Part shown: one piece after another, positions 11,851 to 21,905 of the stretch
Position numbering within the stretch: the first letter of the stretch is position 1
Layout: every line of letters starts with the position of its first letter
NCBI GenBank assembly: GCA_015342445.1
Contig: JACEFO010001778.1
Location: 682,001-746,000, forward strand
Length of the DNA: 64,000 nucleotides
Origin: Digitaria exilis
Lineage: Eukaryota; Streptophyta; Magnoliopsida; Poales; Poaceae
Direction: 5' to 3'
Position numbers and translations under genes: made by a program
The notes under the pieces: model-generated
The model's database searches: none
The model's input: only the letters and a program-made list of their open reading frames with translations
Told to the model about the DNA's origin: nothing

Positions 11851-12533
11851 GTAGAGCTAGGGAGGCAAAATGATGTGACCCACGTTTCATCGCCCTTTTA
11901 CCTCGCCCTCGTTCAATGTTTTCAAGTCACGTGTTTGTGTTAGTCACGTGTTTGTACAGTCGCTGGACCCTCTACAAACCACACGAAAGCAAATTTCGAC
12001 GCTTGAACTTCTACTGACAAATAGTAATTCGTGTGTTTCATAAAGATGAAATGATAAGTTGGCAAAATGCCTTTTGCCCCTTCCATGCATCAAGACACAC
12101 CAAAATGGCGGGTGGTACATCAGGCTCGGAAAGTGTGAATTTCCATGGCTATAACAGGGAAGAAAGAACCAAATGACTGGCATGAGCTGTGTGGTGTATC
12201 TAAAGGCCCGTTTAGATAGCAAAAGTTTATAACATTGTAAGGAAAATACTCCTAGGCCATAGTTTGTGATTTTGGCGATTGATTGACGACATAACCAATG
12301 GGACTAACAAATTGTCTAGATGATATTTATAGATATTTCTAGGTCCCAAGGGTACTTTGGAAGCCATCCAAATGCATATATAATCAATATTCAAATGATG
12401 GTTATTTAAATTGAAGCCATCCAATTCACGTGGAAAAGTGTCCTCAGTCATATCCAAGGACATCCAAAAGATGGCAATAAAGATAGAAGAAAAGACCCTC
12501 AAAGAAGCAAAGAAGACAACAGGAAACGCAGAG

Positions 12534-12912
12534 GCACCGACTCATTCGGTGCTTTGTGTAGTAGCCCACCGAATCAGTCGGTGGTGGCGGGAACAGTGGG
12601 CAGCACCGAACCAGTCGGTCTTTCAGCCTGGAAAGAGCTATTCGGTTCTGGTGAGCACCAATTCATTCGGTGGTACAAGAAGAAGGGGCACCGAACCAGT
12701 CGGTGCTGAAGAAGATCGAATACGAAGATCAACTCAGAGACCACCGACTCATTCGGTGGTAAAGGAGGAACGGACACCGAATCAGTCGGTGGTTGGACCA
12801 GCCCCACATGTCAGTGACACAGTGGATCAACAGCTAGTTCAACGGCTAGCTGAGGTGGCACCACCGACTATTCGGTGGTACCCCTCCTGCACCCACCGAA
12901 TCAGTCGGTGGT
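12534..12912. repeat. Cluster of ~9 short palindromes inside the LTR
   Basis: Near-perfect palindromes of about 19-21 bp built on CACCGAAYCAGTCGGTG or CACCGACTCATTCGGTG recur at 12534, 12566, 12604, 12656, 12688, 12740, 12774, 12860 and 12892, with irregular spacing. They lie in the U3-like part, just 5' of the TATA box. Similar CACCGGACWGTCCGGTG-type palindromes occur in LTRs of maize and sorghum elements. Confidence 0.85.
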
Positions 12913-12962
12913 ACGCAAAAAGGTTGCAACGGCTTGCAACGGCTAGCTCCTTTGGTTGGGGC

Positions 12963-12970
12963 TATAAATA
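12963..12970 (+). promoter_or_regulatory. TATA box of the solo LTR
   Basis: TATAAATA follows the palindrome cluster and sits in GGGGCTATAAATATGGG. It would place the LTR transcription start (U3/R border) near 12995-13000. Confidence 0.5.
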
Positions 12971-14190
12971 TGGGTTGCCTCGGTCATTTGAAGTGTGCTT
13001 GAGCTTAGAGAAGATATTGGCAAGTGTTCAACACATTCTTAAGTGCTCAATCTACCAAAGTGCTAAATAGAAGATCTAGGTGATTAGCAAAGTGCTTAGT
13101 GCTAGTCTAGACCCTTTAGCGCATCTCTTAGGTGTTTAGCCTAGAGTTTAGCGAGGTTTGCATAGCTCTTTGCTTACCGGTGCTTGCACGCACCAAGTGT
13201 TGTAATCCGGGGCTTGTAGTCTTGCGAGACCCTCCAACCGAGTTTGTGGAGAGGCCGCCGGTGCTTGTGCAAGGGAGGAGAGGCCCTTGGCGTTTGGCCG
13301 AAACTCTACCAAGTGGAGGCGGCGAGGAGCATCCGGGGAGGGACGAGCAGAGACCCACTTGCGCGTGGGGAAGTCCTGTGGTCACCCACGGAGTTACTCG
13401 ACCGGGGAATTTATGCCCTTGCGAGGGCATTCCCTTTGAGAGGGGCTCCAACAACGAGGATTAGTGGAAAGCTCGTGAGCTTTCCGATACCTCGGTAAAA
13501 ATCGCCGTGCCGGGAGTTTACTCTTCTCTACCCTTTACCTTCCGCATTTCATACTCGCACTACTTTCCGCATTTACCTTTCCTAGACTTGCCATGCTAGT
13601 ATAGGATTGGAGCTAGGGTGCAAAACTTTGTAGCGGTAGAGATAGCAACACATAGAGAAAACCTAGAGCACATTTAGATAGCAATTGAAATAGGTTTTCA
13701 TATGTGCAATTGGAGTCTTAGTTTTTAGAGACACCTAATTCAACCCCCCTCTTAGGGTGTCACGGTCCCTTCAAAAATTACTGATGTTTGTAAGATGTAT
13801 TGCGGTTTTTAATAGAACGAAAGTGTGAGTAAAGTTGAACCAATAACATAAGGTTGGCATGAGAGTGTTTGGCTTTGAACCAAACACGACCTTGACCTCT
13901 AAAGCAAACAAAGAACATTCAAATAGGTAAAAAATAAATATCTATTTCTATGCTGCCATAAAAATGAAATGATAAATTGGCAAAATGCCTTTTGCCCCCT
14001 CCATGCATGAAGCCACACAAAAATAGCATGTGGTACATCACGCTCGGAAAAGTGCGAATTTCCATGAACTCTGTGGTGTATCTAAGGTTTAGCATGCTAT
14101 TGTTTGGCTTTGGACCAAACACTACCTTATAATTAACCTCAAAAATCAAACAAAGAACATTCAGAGAGGTACAAAATAGATATCTACTCG

Positions 14191-14994
14191 TGCACATGAC
14201 GTTCCTCTGTGTTGTACTAGTCACGACGATGTCATTTTCTTCCTCAGCGGGCATATCAAAATATCTGCTTACAGAGAGAGTAGCTGTCTAAACCGTTGAA
14301 CAACGTGCAATAAGAACTTTCGAAGTAAATTCTACTCGTACAAGTGCATGCACGTACTCCTGTTCAACGCTCATCTGGGTCCTGCAGTCATGACACGATG
14401 TCCTCTTGTTCCTCAGCCTCCATACCATGCCATGTGACGTTCAATGATCAACTGGGCGGGCTAGTCATGAGGATTCGAACGATGTCCTTCTATTCCTCGC
14501 CACTCACCACTCACCAGGCATTGGTTGATCACCTGCGTGGTCAACATCCTGCAGAAAACAACACAATAACACGAAAGATTGAATGGTTTGCAATCGCAAA
14601 ATAAACAAAGAGCAATTCCTTTTTCGAATGAACGTGCCTCAAAAGAAATCTGATTAATTTTAGCTAGGAAGCTGATCAATTTTTTGAGGAAAAGGAAGCT
14701 AATTAATTCAGAGTGCGTCACTGCTTAATGCCTATCCATTGTCTACTGCTTAATGCCTCGCCTAGCGGTGGCATGGAGCTTGCCTAACTGGCATGAATGC
14801 TGCGGCATTTTACACGTGATGAAGAATGAAGCAGTCACCGACGACCCCCTGGTGAGCTGAGCCTGTTCACCACGCCGCTCGTGACAAGGGGATGCCCGAG
14901 ACGAACAGCTAGCGCGCCGAACACAAACCACACGCACGTTCTGACATGCGTACAGACCAATGGAATCGCGATCCAGAAAACGAACAAGGGTATC
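14191..14994. other. Intergenic between the two LTRs
   Basis: A phrase at 14365-14415 is loosely repeated at 14450-14500 (ATGA..GATGTCCT..TTCCTC). I see no gene and no definable transposon end. Confidence 0.4.
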
Positions 14995-17900
14995 TGTAAA
15001 ATTTTGGATTTAAAAATTTTGGATGAAATGTGCAACAATTTAAATTTTGCCTAAGGTCAAGTTCTCTTCCCATCTAAATCCTAGCAAAATAATATTTTAT
15101 TTAAGGATAATATATCTAGAGTGTTATTTGGATTTTATTTGGATTTGTTTGAATTTTATTTGAAATATAAGTACACTTTTGAATTTGAATTATAAATTCA
15201 AATTCAAACCTATGGGCTAAAACCGCTATTGGGCCGACGCCTAAAAACTCGGCCCAATTCTCTCTCTCTTTCTCTCTTTCTCTTCCCGCGCTGGGCCGCC
15301 TTCTTTCTTCTTCTTCCTCCGCGCACGGCCCAATCGCTCGCTCAGCCCACTCGCTCGCACGCGCGCAGCCCAGCAACGCGCCTCTTCTCCTTCGCGCGGC
15401 GCTGACAGGCCGGACCCACCTGTCAGCCACACACTGCACAGTTCATCTTCCTCCTCACGCCTCCGTCGCCGCGGTCACGCGATTCGCGCGTCCCGCGCCA
15501 CGCTGGCGCGCGCTCTCGCTCGGGATCACGCCGCGCCCGCTAGACCTACCCCTCGCCCAAGCCAAGCCCCTAGGAAGCCTCTAGAAGCCTTGGCGGCCAC
15601 GCTTCCTTCGCCGCGGAACGCGCGCACGCGCTCGCCATCGTCGCGCCGGGGTCACGCAGTTCGCGTGACCCGCTGACGTCTACGCCCCGGTAACCGCCTT
15701 ACCCCTCACCCAAGCCACCTCGCCCATGCCTTCGCCTACAAGTAGCAGCCCGAGCCCCCAATTCGAACCCATACACTCTCACGGGGATTCATCCCCTTTT
15801 CGCCACCACCGCGGACGCGAAGCAGAGGAGGGAAAGGGGAATAGAGGAAGAGGAGGGGAAGAGGGAGGAAGTGGAAGGGAGGAGGAGGAACGCCGTCTCG
15901 AGGAGAAGCTCCGCAGCCGCCAAGGGGATACGGACGACGAGCCGAGCCGTACCTCGACGACGCCGAGCCGTGTGCCACCGTGAACGCCGCCGCGAACACC
16001 GACGTCGACGATGACCGCTGCTCCGAGCCGGCACCGCGTCACCTCGCCACTGCGCCAACGTCGTCCTGCCTCGCCTCTCTCTTCTCGAGCCCTTAGGTGA
16101 GCCAATTCCCCTCGACCCGCCTTGATTCCTCTCGACGCCGCTCGCCGGAGCTCCGCCATGGAGCCTAGTGCCGCCGCTAGGGCCACCCTCCCATTTGCCC
16201 GGCCTTCGAGCCGTACTCTCTCTGCAGGGACCTCGCGCACGCGCACACGCGCCAGCCGCCGCGGAACCGGGCTGCCGAGCACCCGCGTGCTGCTAGGCCA
16301 CGCCGCGGCCATGGCGCAGCCATGGCGCGCGCGCGCCCGCTTGCACTCACACACACGCACACTTGTTCAAGCACGCGCACAACACGCGCACGAGCACGCA
16401 CACGCGTGACCCCGGCCATGAGGCGCAGCCTCGCACAGCCGGCGAGCTCGCCGCGACCTCCGCGCGCACAGCCGCCGCGACGCGCCGCCCTGGCGCGTTC
16501 GTGAGCGCGCACGCACATGAACGGGCAGGCTTGGCTCCACCGCTTGTGCGCAAACGTCGCACAAGTCCGCGCACGCGTGCTGGCGAGCGAACGCGCGCGC
16601 GTAGCGAACGCCGTTGCGGCATTCCGTCGAGCACGTCGCGCGCACAAACTAATCCCCATTCAATTTCAAATCCGGGTTCACGCACGCGAGACCACACGGG
16701 CGCAGCCGCACCGGATCAGCGTGCAGCCGCACCGGATCCGGTGGGCGCGGTCCACGTGAGCCGCACTCACGGCTCATGGTGGACTGCGCCCACGCGCGCT
16801 GTCGCACCGAGCCGAGTCGCTGACAGGCGGGACCCACTGCCCAAAGGGCCCACCTGTCAGGTTGACTCGGTCGTGATGACGTCAGCCGGGCCCACGCTGA
16901 CGTCATCATTACCGGACCCCTCGGCTGACGTCAGGCTTACGTCATGCTGACGTTAGCAGGGCCGCGTGGCGCGCTCTGGTGCTGCCACGTGTCGCGCTCT
17001 GGTTTTTCCAGATTTAATCTTTTCGGGAATTCATTTATCTTTTTCAGAAAATGATTTAAGCTTAGAAAATTCATAACTAATTCAAATTAAGTCAGAAAAT
17101 TATGAAACCAGTTTCTATAATTTTCTAAAAACATGAATAACAGTTTGGGAGGGTATTTGGAGTTATTTGGATCTTCTATATTGCTGTTCTTTGGATTTCT
17201 TGCCATTTACCGTAGGATTTATCGTACCTTTCGTGTTCAGGAGACGACGACCGTGAGCAGCTGATTGAGGATCCGGCCGAGGACTTCGACAACTACCCGC
17301 TCTCTCCAGGTTCACGCCCATCCCATCTTTTGAATGCCCATTAGGCATATGCTGTTAGTCTGCTAGTGCTTGCACGTGATGATTATATGATGATTAGCCA
17401 TGCATAGCCCTTTATTGCCTTTACCCCTTGATGACCTACCACTTACTATATACTTGAGATGTTACTATTGCTGTGCATGCTATGTGTGGGATTGGTAGAT
17501 ATTCTCTGTGTGGGGTGTGTGGGGAAAACAGGGAAGGAGTATGGTGATTTTGACCTTAGTAGGTCCTTGTCGGTGCGGGTATTTATAACAACCCGATTTA
17601 GGCTTTCGGGGAGCCAGGGGCAAGCTTCTGAGTAAGCCCTGTGTTGTGCCTGTGGCGGGCACGGTTGTGACTTGTGATTGTGATTGGGAGCTAGGAGTAT
17701 GGCGGTTACCTGAGATGGTAACGGTTGCGGACCACTGCGGTGGATACGCTTTTGGGACGATGACACCCGTATCGGCACATTAAACCTTGTTGATCGACCT
17801 CGTTATCACTGTACCGTACGCACCAGCTTGCTTTTGTGGGAGGAGTACCAGCTAGCCTTTCTCGGAGCGACATCCGGACTGTTGGCGACTACAGTGTGGT

Positions 17901-18919
17901 AATTGTGTCAGGGGGACTGGATGCGTCCTTACACCCCCGATCGACGAGCTATTCCCCGTCTGGCCCACGGGGAACGTCTTCACAGCTCTTGGGGCCAAGG
18001 TTAGCGTGCCGAGGCGTTCAGACCCGAGGGATGCAGGAGGATGCCGTTTCCGGTTAGGAGTTACTAGTTGTGGGTTGTGTCCCAACTGGTTGAACCCCGG
18101 TTTGCAGCCCGAGTTGGGCACAGGCGTACAAGCTCTGCAGAGTCTTATGATCTATACGTATAGCCGTGACCTCGGTCTCGGAAAGCGCAGTGTTAATGTC
18201 TCGGTCGTCCATTGTTTTGGGATATGCTTTCTCTTCCCCTATAGGAGAGTGTGTGAGGTCGTTGGTGCGGGCGGGGAGAGGGAGGTTGAGCTCCGTTTCC
18301 CTTGTGATCCGTCCGTACCTCTTGAGATGCCGGGGATGGGAGCCCGCGCATCGCCCGAGAGATGGAGGTGTTGTGTCGAGACGGGGCCTGGTGAGCCAGG
18401 ACGGCCCGAGTTGTGGTAAAAGAGGGATATGGGAATGATGATACTATATGCTGCTGCTGCTGCTTAGGAAACATATACCCTTTCCATTGCTATTTTCTTT
18501 TCTCTTAGAATTAGGCCACTTAAAGCTTGCCTACAGATGGTGACGTGAACCTGTTCCACTCCTTGGGAACAGTCTGTGAGTTCGTAGGGTACGAGTCCGA
18601 GCACGAGTTCAACCATGATGGGTGGTACGACTAGGCTGCAGCTACGCTCAGAAGATCGCCTGTGGAGAGGAGACCACTTGGAGGACGCTTGATAGTTTCC
18701 GCCGCGCTACATTTCCTTTATGTTGCATTTAGCCCATGAGGCTTATGTACTTATTCCAGAGACATGTACTGGTTACTATATTTATGACATGTGATGTAAT
18801 TCGAATGAATGTCTGTGATATACTTCTGAGATGAGTTCTGTACGCGGTAGCACTATTCCTGGGACTATCGCAATGGTACAGGGAGTCGGACTTTGTCACT
18901 AAAAGTCCGGTTCGTTTCA
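14995..18919 (+). mobile_element. 3.9-kb solo LTR with perfect target duplication
   Basis: The block starts TGTAAAATTTTGG and ends GGTTCGTTTCA, and both flanks read GTATC (14990-14994 and 18920-18924), a perfect 5-bp duplication. No primer-binding site, gag or pol lies inside, and the GC-rich open frames between about 15.7 and 16.9 kb are low-complexity Arg/Ala/Pro translations. This is what a solo LTR of a long-LTR element looks like. LTRs of 3-4 kb are known in the Tekay/Del and Tat lineages of Ty3/gypsy; assigning this one to gypsy is inference from length. Composition changes sharply inside: AT-rich first 200 bp, a very GC-rich middle, then a moderate 3' third. Confidence 0.8.
16877..16955. 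promoter_or_regulatory. Cluster of five TGACGTCA-type motifs in the LTR
   Basis: Perfect TGACGTCA palindromes lie at 16877-16884, 16898-16905 and 16926-16933, with near copies TTACGTCA at 16937-16944 and TGACGTTA at 16948-16955. TGACGTCA is a known target of plant bZIP (TGA/OBF-type) factors. Five within 79 bp suggests a stress-responsive enhancer of the retroelement; function is inferred. Confidence 0.55.
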
Positions 18920-18924
18920 GTATC

Positions 18925-19659
18925 CTTAGCGACCACAGTTACCCTCGTCTACGCGCACGCATTCGCATTGGATCGGAGGAAAACGGAAGATTCCTGCTCA
19001 CCCCCTTAGACGTTAATACGATCAACGACAGCAACATCAACAACAACAGCCAACATAATCTTCCAAATCCAATCCAAAAGAAATACGGGGAGTTAATTCC
19101 CTCGCATTATTCCTCAATCAAACCGGGCCACACCTCCGGGGGCTCGCGCATTGATCGCCAAAGAGATCGGATCGTTGCCGCGCGCGACGGCGACGGGCTA
19201 CGCCGAGCGCGTGAGCATCAGATGGCGGGGCGTAGCTGCCATCAGCGCCGCGCCATTCATTCATTCTTGACGGCGAACAAGTATATAGATACAACAACCA
19301 CGTGAGGCACGACGCAATAGGGCTCGAGCTACGAGGGGGACCGGGCCGGCCAGCCGGGTACAAGTCTCATCCCTTCACACCTCCAACCAACACACCGACG
19401 CAGTCACACACACACACACTGTCACGAGAGGCACTGCTGACTTGCTCAGTAGTAGTGAGTATCAAATGGCCAAGCTCACCATTTTATATATATACACGAC
19501 TAGCTGGCGAAGAGCGTAGACTTTAAGCCAAGCACTGGGCAGAAGGAAATAAAGAAACCCAAAGCATATTCCTCCCCCATAAACAAGTTTGATATTCGCA
19601 GGAGATCAGTATAGCTCTCCTACGTAGAAGAAGCCTTGCTTTGATCTTTTAAAATCCAC
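18925..19659 (+). other. 5' flank of plastid-protein gene B
   Basis: The stretch between the LTR and gene B includes a GC-rich block (19130-19260) with no recognisable product, a (CA)n run at 19409-19420 and the TATA box listed separately. Another promoter-like repeat was not seen. Confidence 0.4.
19485..19494 (+). promoter_or_regulatory. TATA box of gene B
   Basis: TATATATATA in the context CACCATTTTATATA lies about 170 bp before the ATG of gene B. It would place transcription start near 19515 and give a 5' UTR of about 145 nt, a normal length. Confidence 0.5.
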
Positions 19660-21905
19660 ATGGCGGCGCTGAGTTCTTCAGTTCCTTCGATAAGCAGCTT
19701 GCCGCTTCCTGCCTCCGTAGTGGCTCCTCCTCGCCGCTGCGGGAGCAACCCTGTGACCACCACAACACCGGCTCTTCATCAACGGCGATGTCTTTCCACC
19801 GGCCTGACGAGCATCTCTGCAGGCATGAACAACGGCGGCTTACCGCCGATCAGAGGATCTACACGGTAAGTTCATCTCTGAGTCTCAACTTCTAGACTTT
19901 TTGCATGGATCCTCGGAATAGCCATCTGGCACTTGCTTTTTCGAAACTTGAGGACTCTTATTTAGAAGTGCGTAAAATAAGCCTTGGCGTGCATGTACGC
20001 AACAAGTTTCAAGCACCTATATATGCTATACGAACGGCTGCGTATGTATGAGCGTATATAAAAAAGTTTCACATCTTTTTTGTGTTCAGGATTTCTGCAG
20101 TTGATCCTGGCAATCCTGGCTCGGGTCCGTTCGGACCGTTCGGACCAAACCTCCCCATCCCCGGCGTTCCACAATGGTGAGGGCAGATCAGTTACATCGC
20201 TAGCTGCTTGTTCAGTATCCAGGTGTTTCTGAATCTGTTTGATCAGTTGCATATATACCTTCTCGCGTTCCAAACCTTCTCAGGGCCCAGTGGCTGGTTG
20301 GTGCTTTCGTATTTGCAGTGCCCCTTTACAGACAGTTCAGAGCAATGGAAGGTACTACAGCGGACCGAGATCACATATACTACATACTCTTCCCCCCTTC
20401 TGAAATCATCTCAGCATGCGTTGATTTCTTTTTTATTTTATTTTTTTATGGTTTGCAACTTTGCTTGTGATAGATAAGGTAGAGCAGACGGCAGAGGCGG
20501 CGATCGAGATCATCGAGAAGGTGGCAGAGGAGACGGAGAAGATCGCCGACGAGGTTGCTGAATCCTTCCCCGGGAATGAAAAGCTCAAGGCGGTAGCCTC
20601 CAAGATTAAGGCGGTTGCAGACGTGATCGAAGAAGATGCTGACAAAGCCGAGGCTCTCATCAAGAAGGTTAGTTTCCCTAGACAATCTATGTATTGCCAC
20701 AAGAGTACTGTTTCTTTTTTTTCATGTCATATTTGGTTTAATTTGTCATAAGTCAATAATCTATTAATTTGACCAAGTTCATATAAGATAATAATAATAA
20801 ATATACTACCAAACATCAAATTGATTCTATGGTGAATTAATGAGACAAACTTGGTATTATATAGATTGTTATATTTTTTTAAAAAAAACTTGACTAAAGT
20901 GTTTGGATTAGAAGAAAGTATATGTGACATGTAAAAATAAACACAAGGAGTATATATTTTAGGCTTCGACTACGGTCACCGCTGGTATTGGTATAAATTA
21001 CTTACAGCGGTAAAAATGAGACTAAAATAAATTCTAATAACCTGGTGCGCGCCAGTACACCACCTTGCTTGAACCTGGAACCGCGAGGTGGTTTAATTTA
21101 CTTCAATTATTGATTGGCGTTGCGTTCAATCTATTGCCTGTTCTTTGCGTTTGCGTCGCCAAGCTTTTGTAGTTTCTTTTTGAGGAATTTTACAATGCTT
21201 GGAAGGTACCAGAAGGTACCACGAGGTACTTTTGTGGCTGATTAATGCTAGCCATTGATCTAATTGAATATTTAGCTAAGTATTTATTTTAATACAAGAA
21301 AATATATTTGGGTATCTCCAGGTACCTCCTATTTTACCACCGTTAGATCTTTGTGAATGGACGGTTCTCCATTTTTCCGAGCACTGTAAAACTCCTCTTT
21401 TTTTTTATCTTTTTTTCGTTGTATATAACTTTCCAGCAAACATTTTCGATCTAACCAAGCTTCGTTGAACAGTTTGTTCGCTATAAAAGGTGGTTATACT
21501 TGCCACGCTTTGCCACATGCATCTTGTATTGGCAAAGTGTCTCCGTCCACTAAATTAACATACGCCCTCACCATTGATTACGCTGATGTCGCTATGTAGC
21601 TAACTTGCCGCTGCTTAAAGCTCGTTTCAGAGTCTGGCTGGCTACTAGCTTACCCCTGCTAGCTGTTCTTTGCTGAATTCAGTAGCCGGCCGCTACAATC
21701 GGCTACACGATGATACTGACATATAACGTTTTACTCACGTTGCTGTGAACGATTTTGCTTACAAAAATGCGCGGATTTAGACATATTTGCCAATACGTAC
21801 AGGAGCTTAACTATTTCTCTCGCTTGCGTTATTATTGCTGAGCAGGTTGACGAGATCGAGAAAGAAATCGACGCGATTGTCGACAAGGTCGCCAACCAGA
21901 AGTAG
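19660..21905 (+). CDS. Plastid-targeted single-pass membrane protein, copy B
   Basis: Five exons (19660-19865, 20090-20176, 20284-20351, 20474-20667, 21846-21905) join in phase to give 204 residues. The leader again begins MAALSSS and is rich in Ser, Pro, Arg and Thr with no acidic residue, as in a chloroplast transit peptide. Exon 2 adds a Gly/Pro/Phe-rich linker (PGSGPFGPFGPNLPIPG), longer than in copy A. Exon 3 holds the hydrophobic helix (AQWLVGAFVFAVPLYRQ). Exon 4 has the charged helix (EQTAEAAIEIIEKV, FPGNEKLKAVASKIK, EEDADKAEALIKK), and exon 5 ends KVANQK. It is clearly paralogous to 9515-11603, about 10 kb upstream on the same strand, including recognisable intron-4 sequence. The family function is unknown to me. 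Confidence 0.85.

Larger units (their letters stand above)
12236..13773 (+). mobile_element. Solo LTR, SIRE/Maximus-like (Ty1/copia)
   Basis: The block starts TGTAAGG and ends CCCTTCA, so it has TG..CA termini and an imperfect terminal inverted repeat. Flanks are aacat on the left and aaaat on the right, a 5-bp target duplication with one mismatch. It contains a TATA-like motif (tataaata) near 12963 and the pyrimidine-rich 3' phrase CAACCCCCCTCTTAGGGTG, which I associate with grass SIRE/Maximus-type elements. No primer-binding site, gag or pol follows, so it looks like a solo LTR left by recombination. A 219-codon frame inside it is only a by-product of the palindromes. Confidence 0.7.
12043..14190. 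repeat. Tandem ~230-bp repeat, first unit split by an LTR
   Basis: A core (12043-12210) recurs at 13958-14083 at about 85% identity by eye; both contain TTGGCAAAATGCCTTTTGCC and a later block gaatttccatg. A second block (13857-13945) recurs at 14091-14190, with GTTTGGCTTTG, ACCAAACAC and CAAACAAAGAACATTCA. The order core-tail-core-tail shows two tandem units. The LTR at 12236-13773 lies between core and tail of the first unit, so it landed after the duplication. Confidence 0.7.

Noticed and set aside
12534..12912. CRISPR-like array of repeats
   Set aside because: The units are palindromes with irregular spacing inside a plant LTR; no cas genes and a eukaryotic context.
12411..13070. 219-codon frame in the small LTR
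   Set aside because: It arises from the palindromes and LTR leader. The repeated HSVV/NQSV words follow the DNA repeat, and there is no protein family.
14461..14480. tRNA-like phrase (GAGGATTCGAAC)
   Set aside because: It resembles a T-arm in reverse, but no acceptor stem, anticodon arm or D-arm can be folded around it.
15726..16950. Overlapping frames of up to 195 codons in the large LTR
   Set aside because: Arg/Ala/His/Pro-rich low complexity on several frames at once, which is expected from GC-rich LTR sequence.
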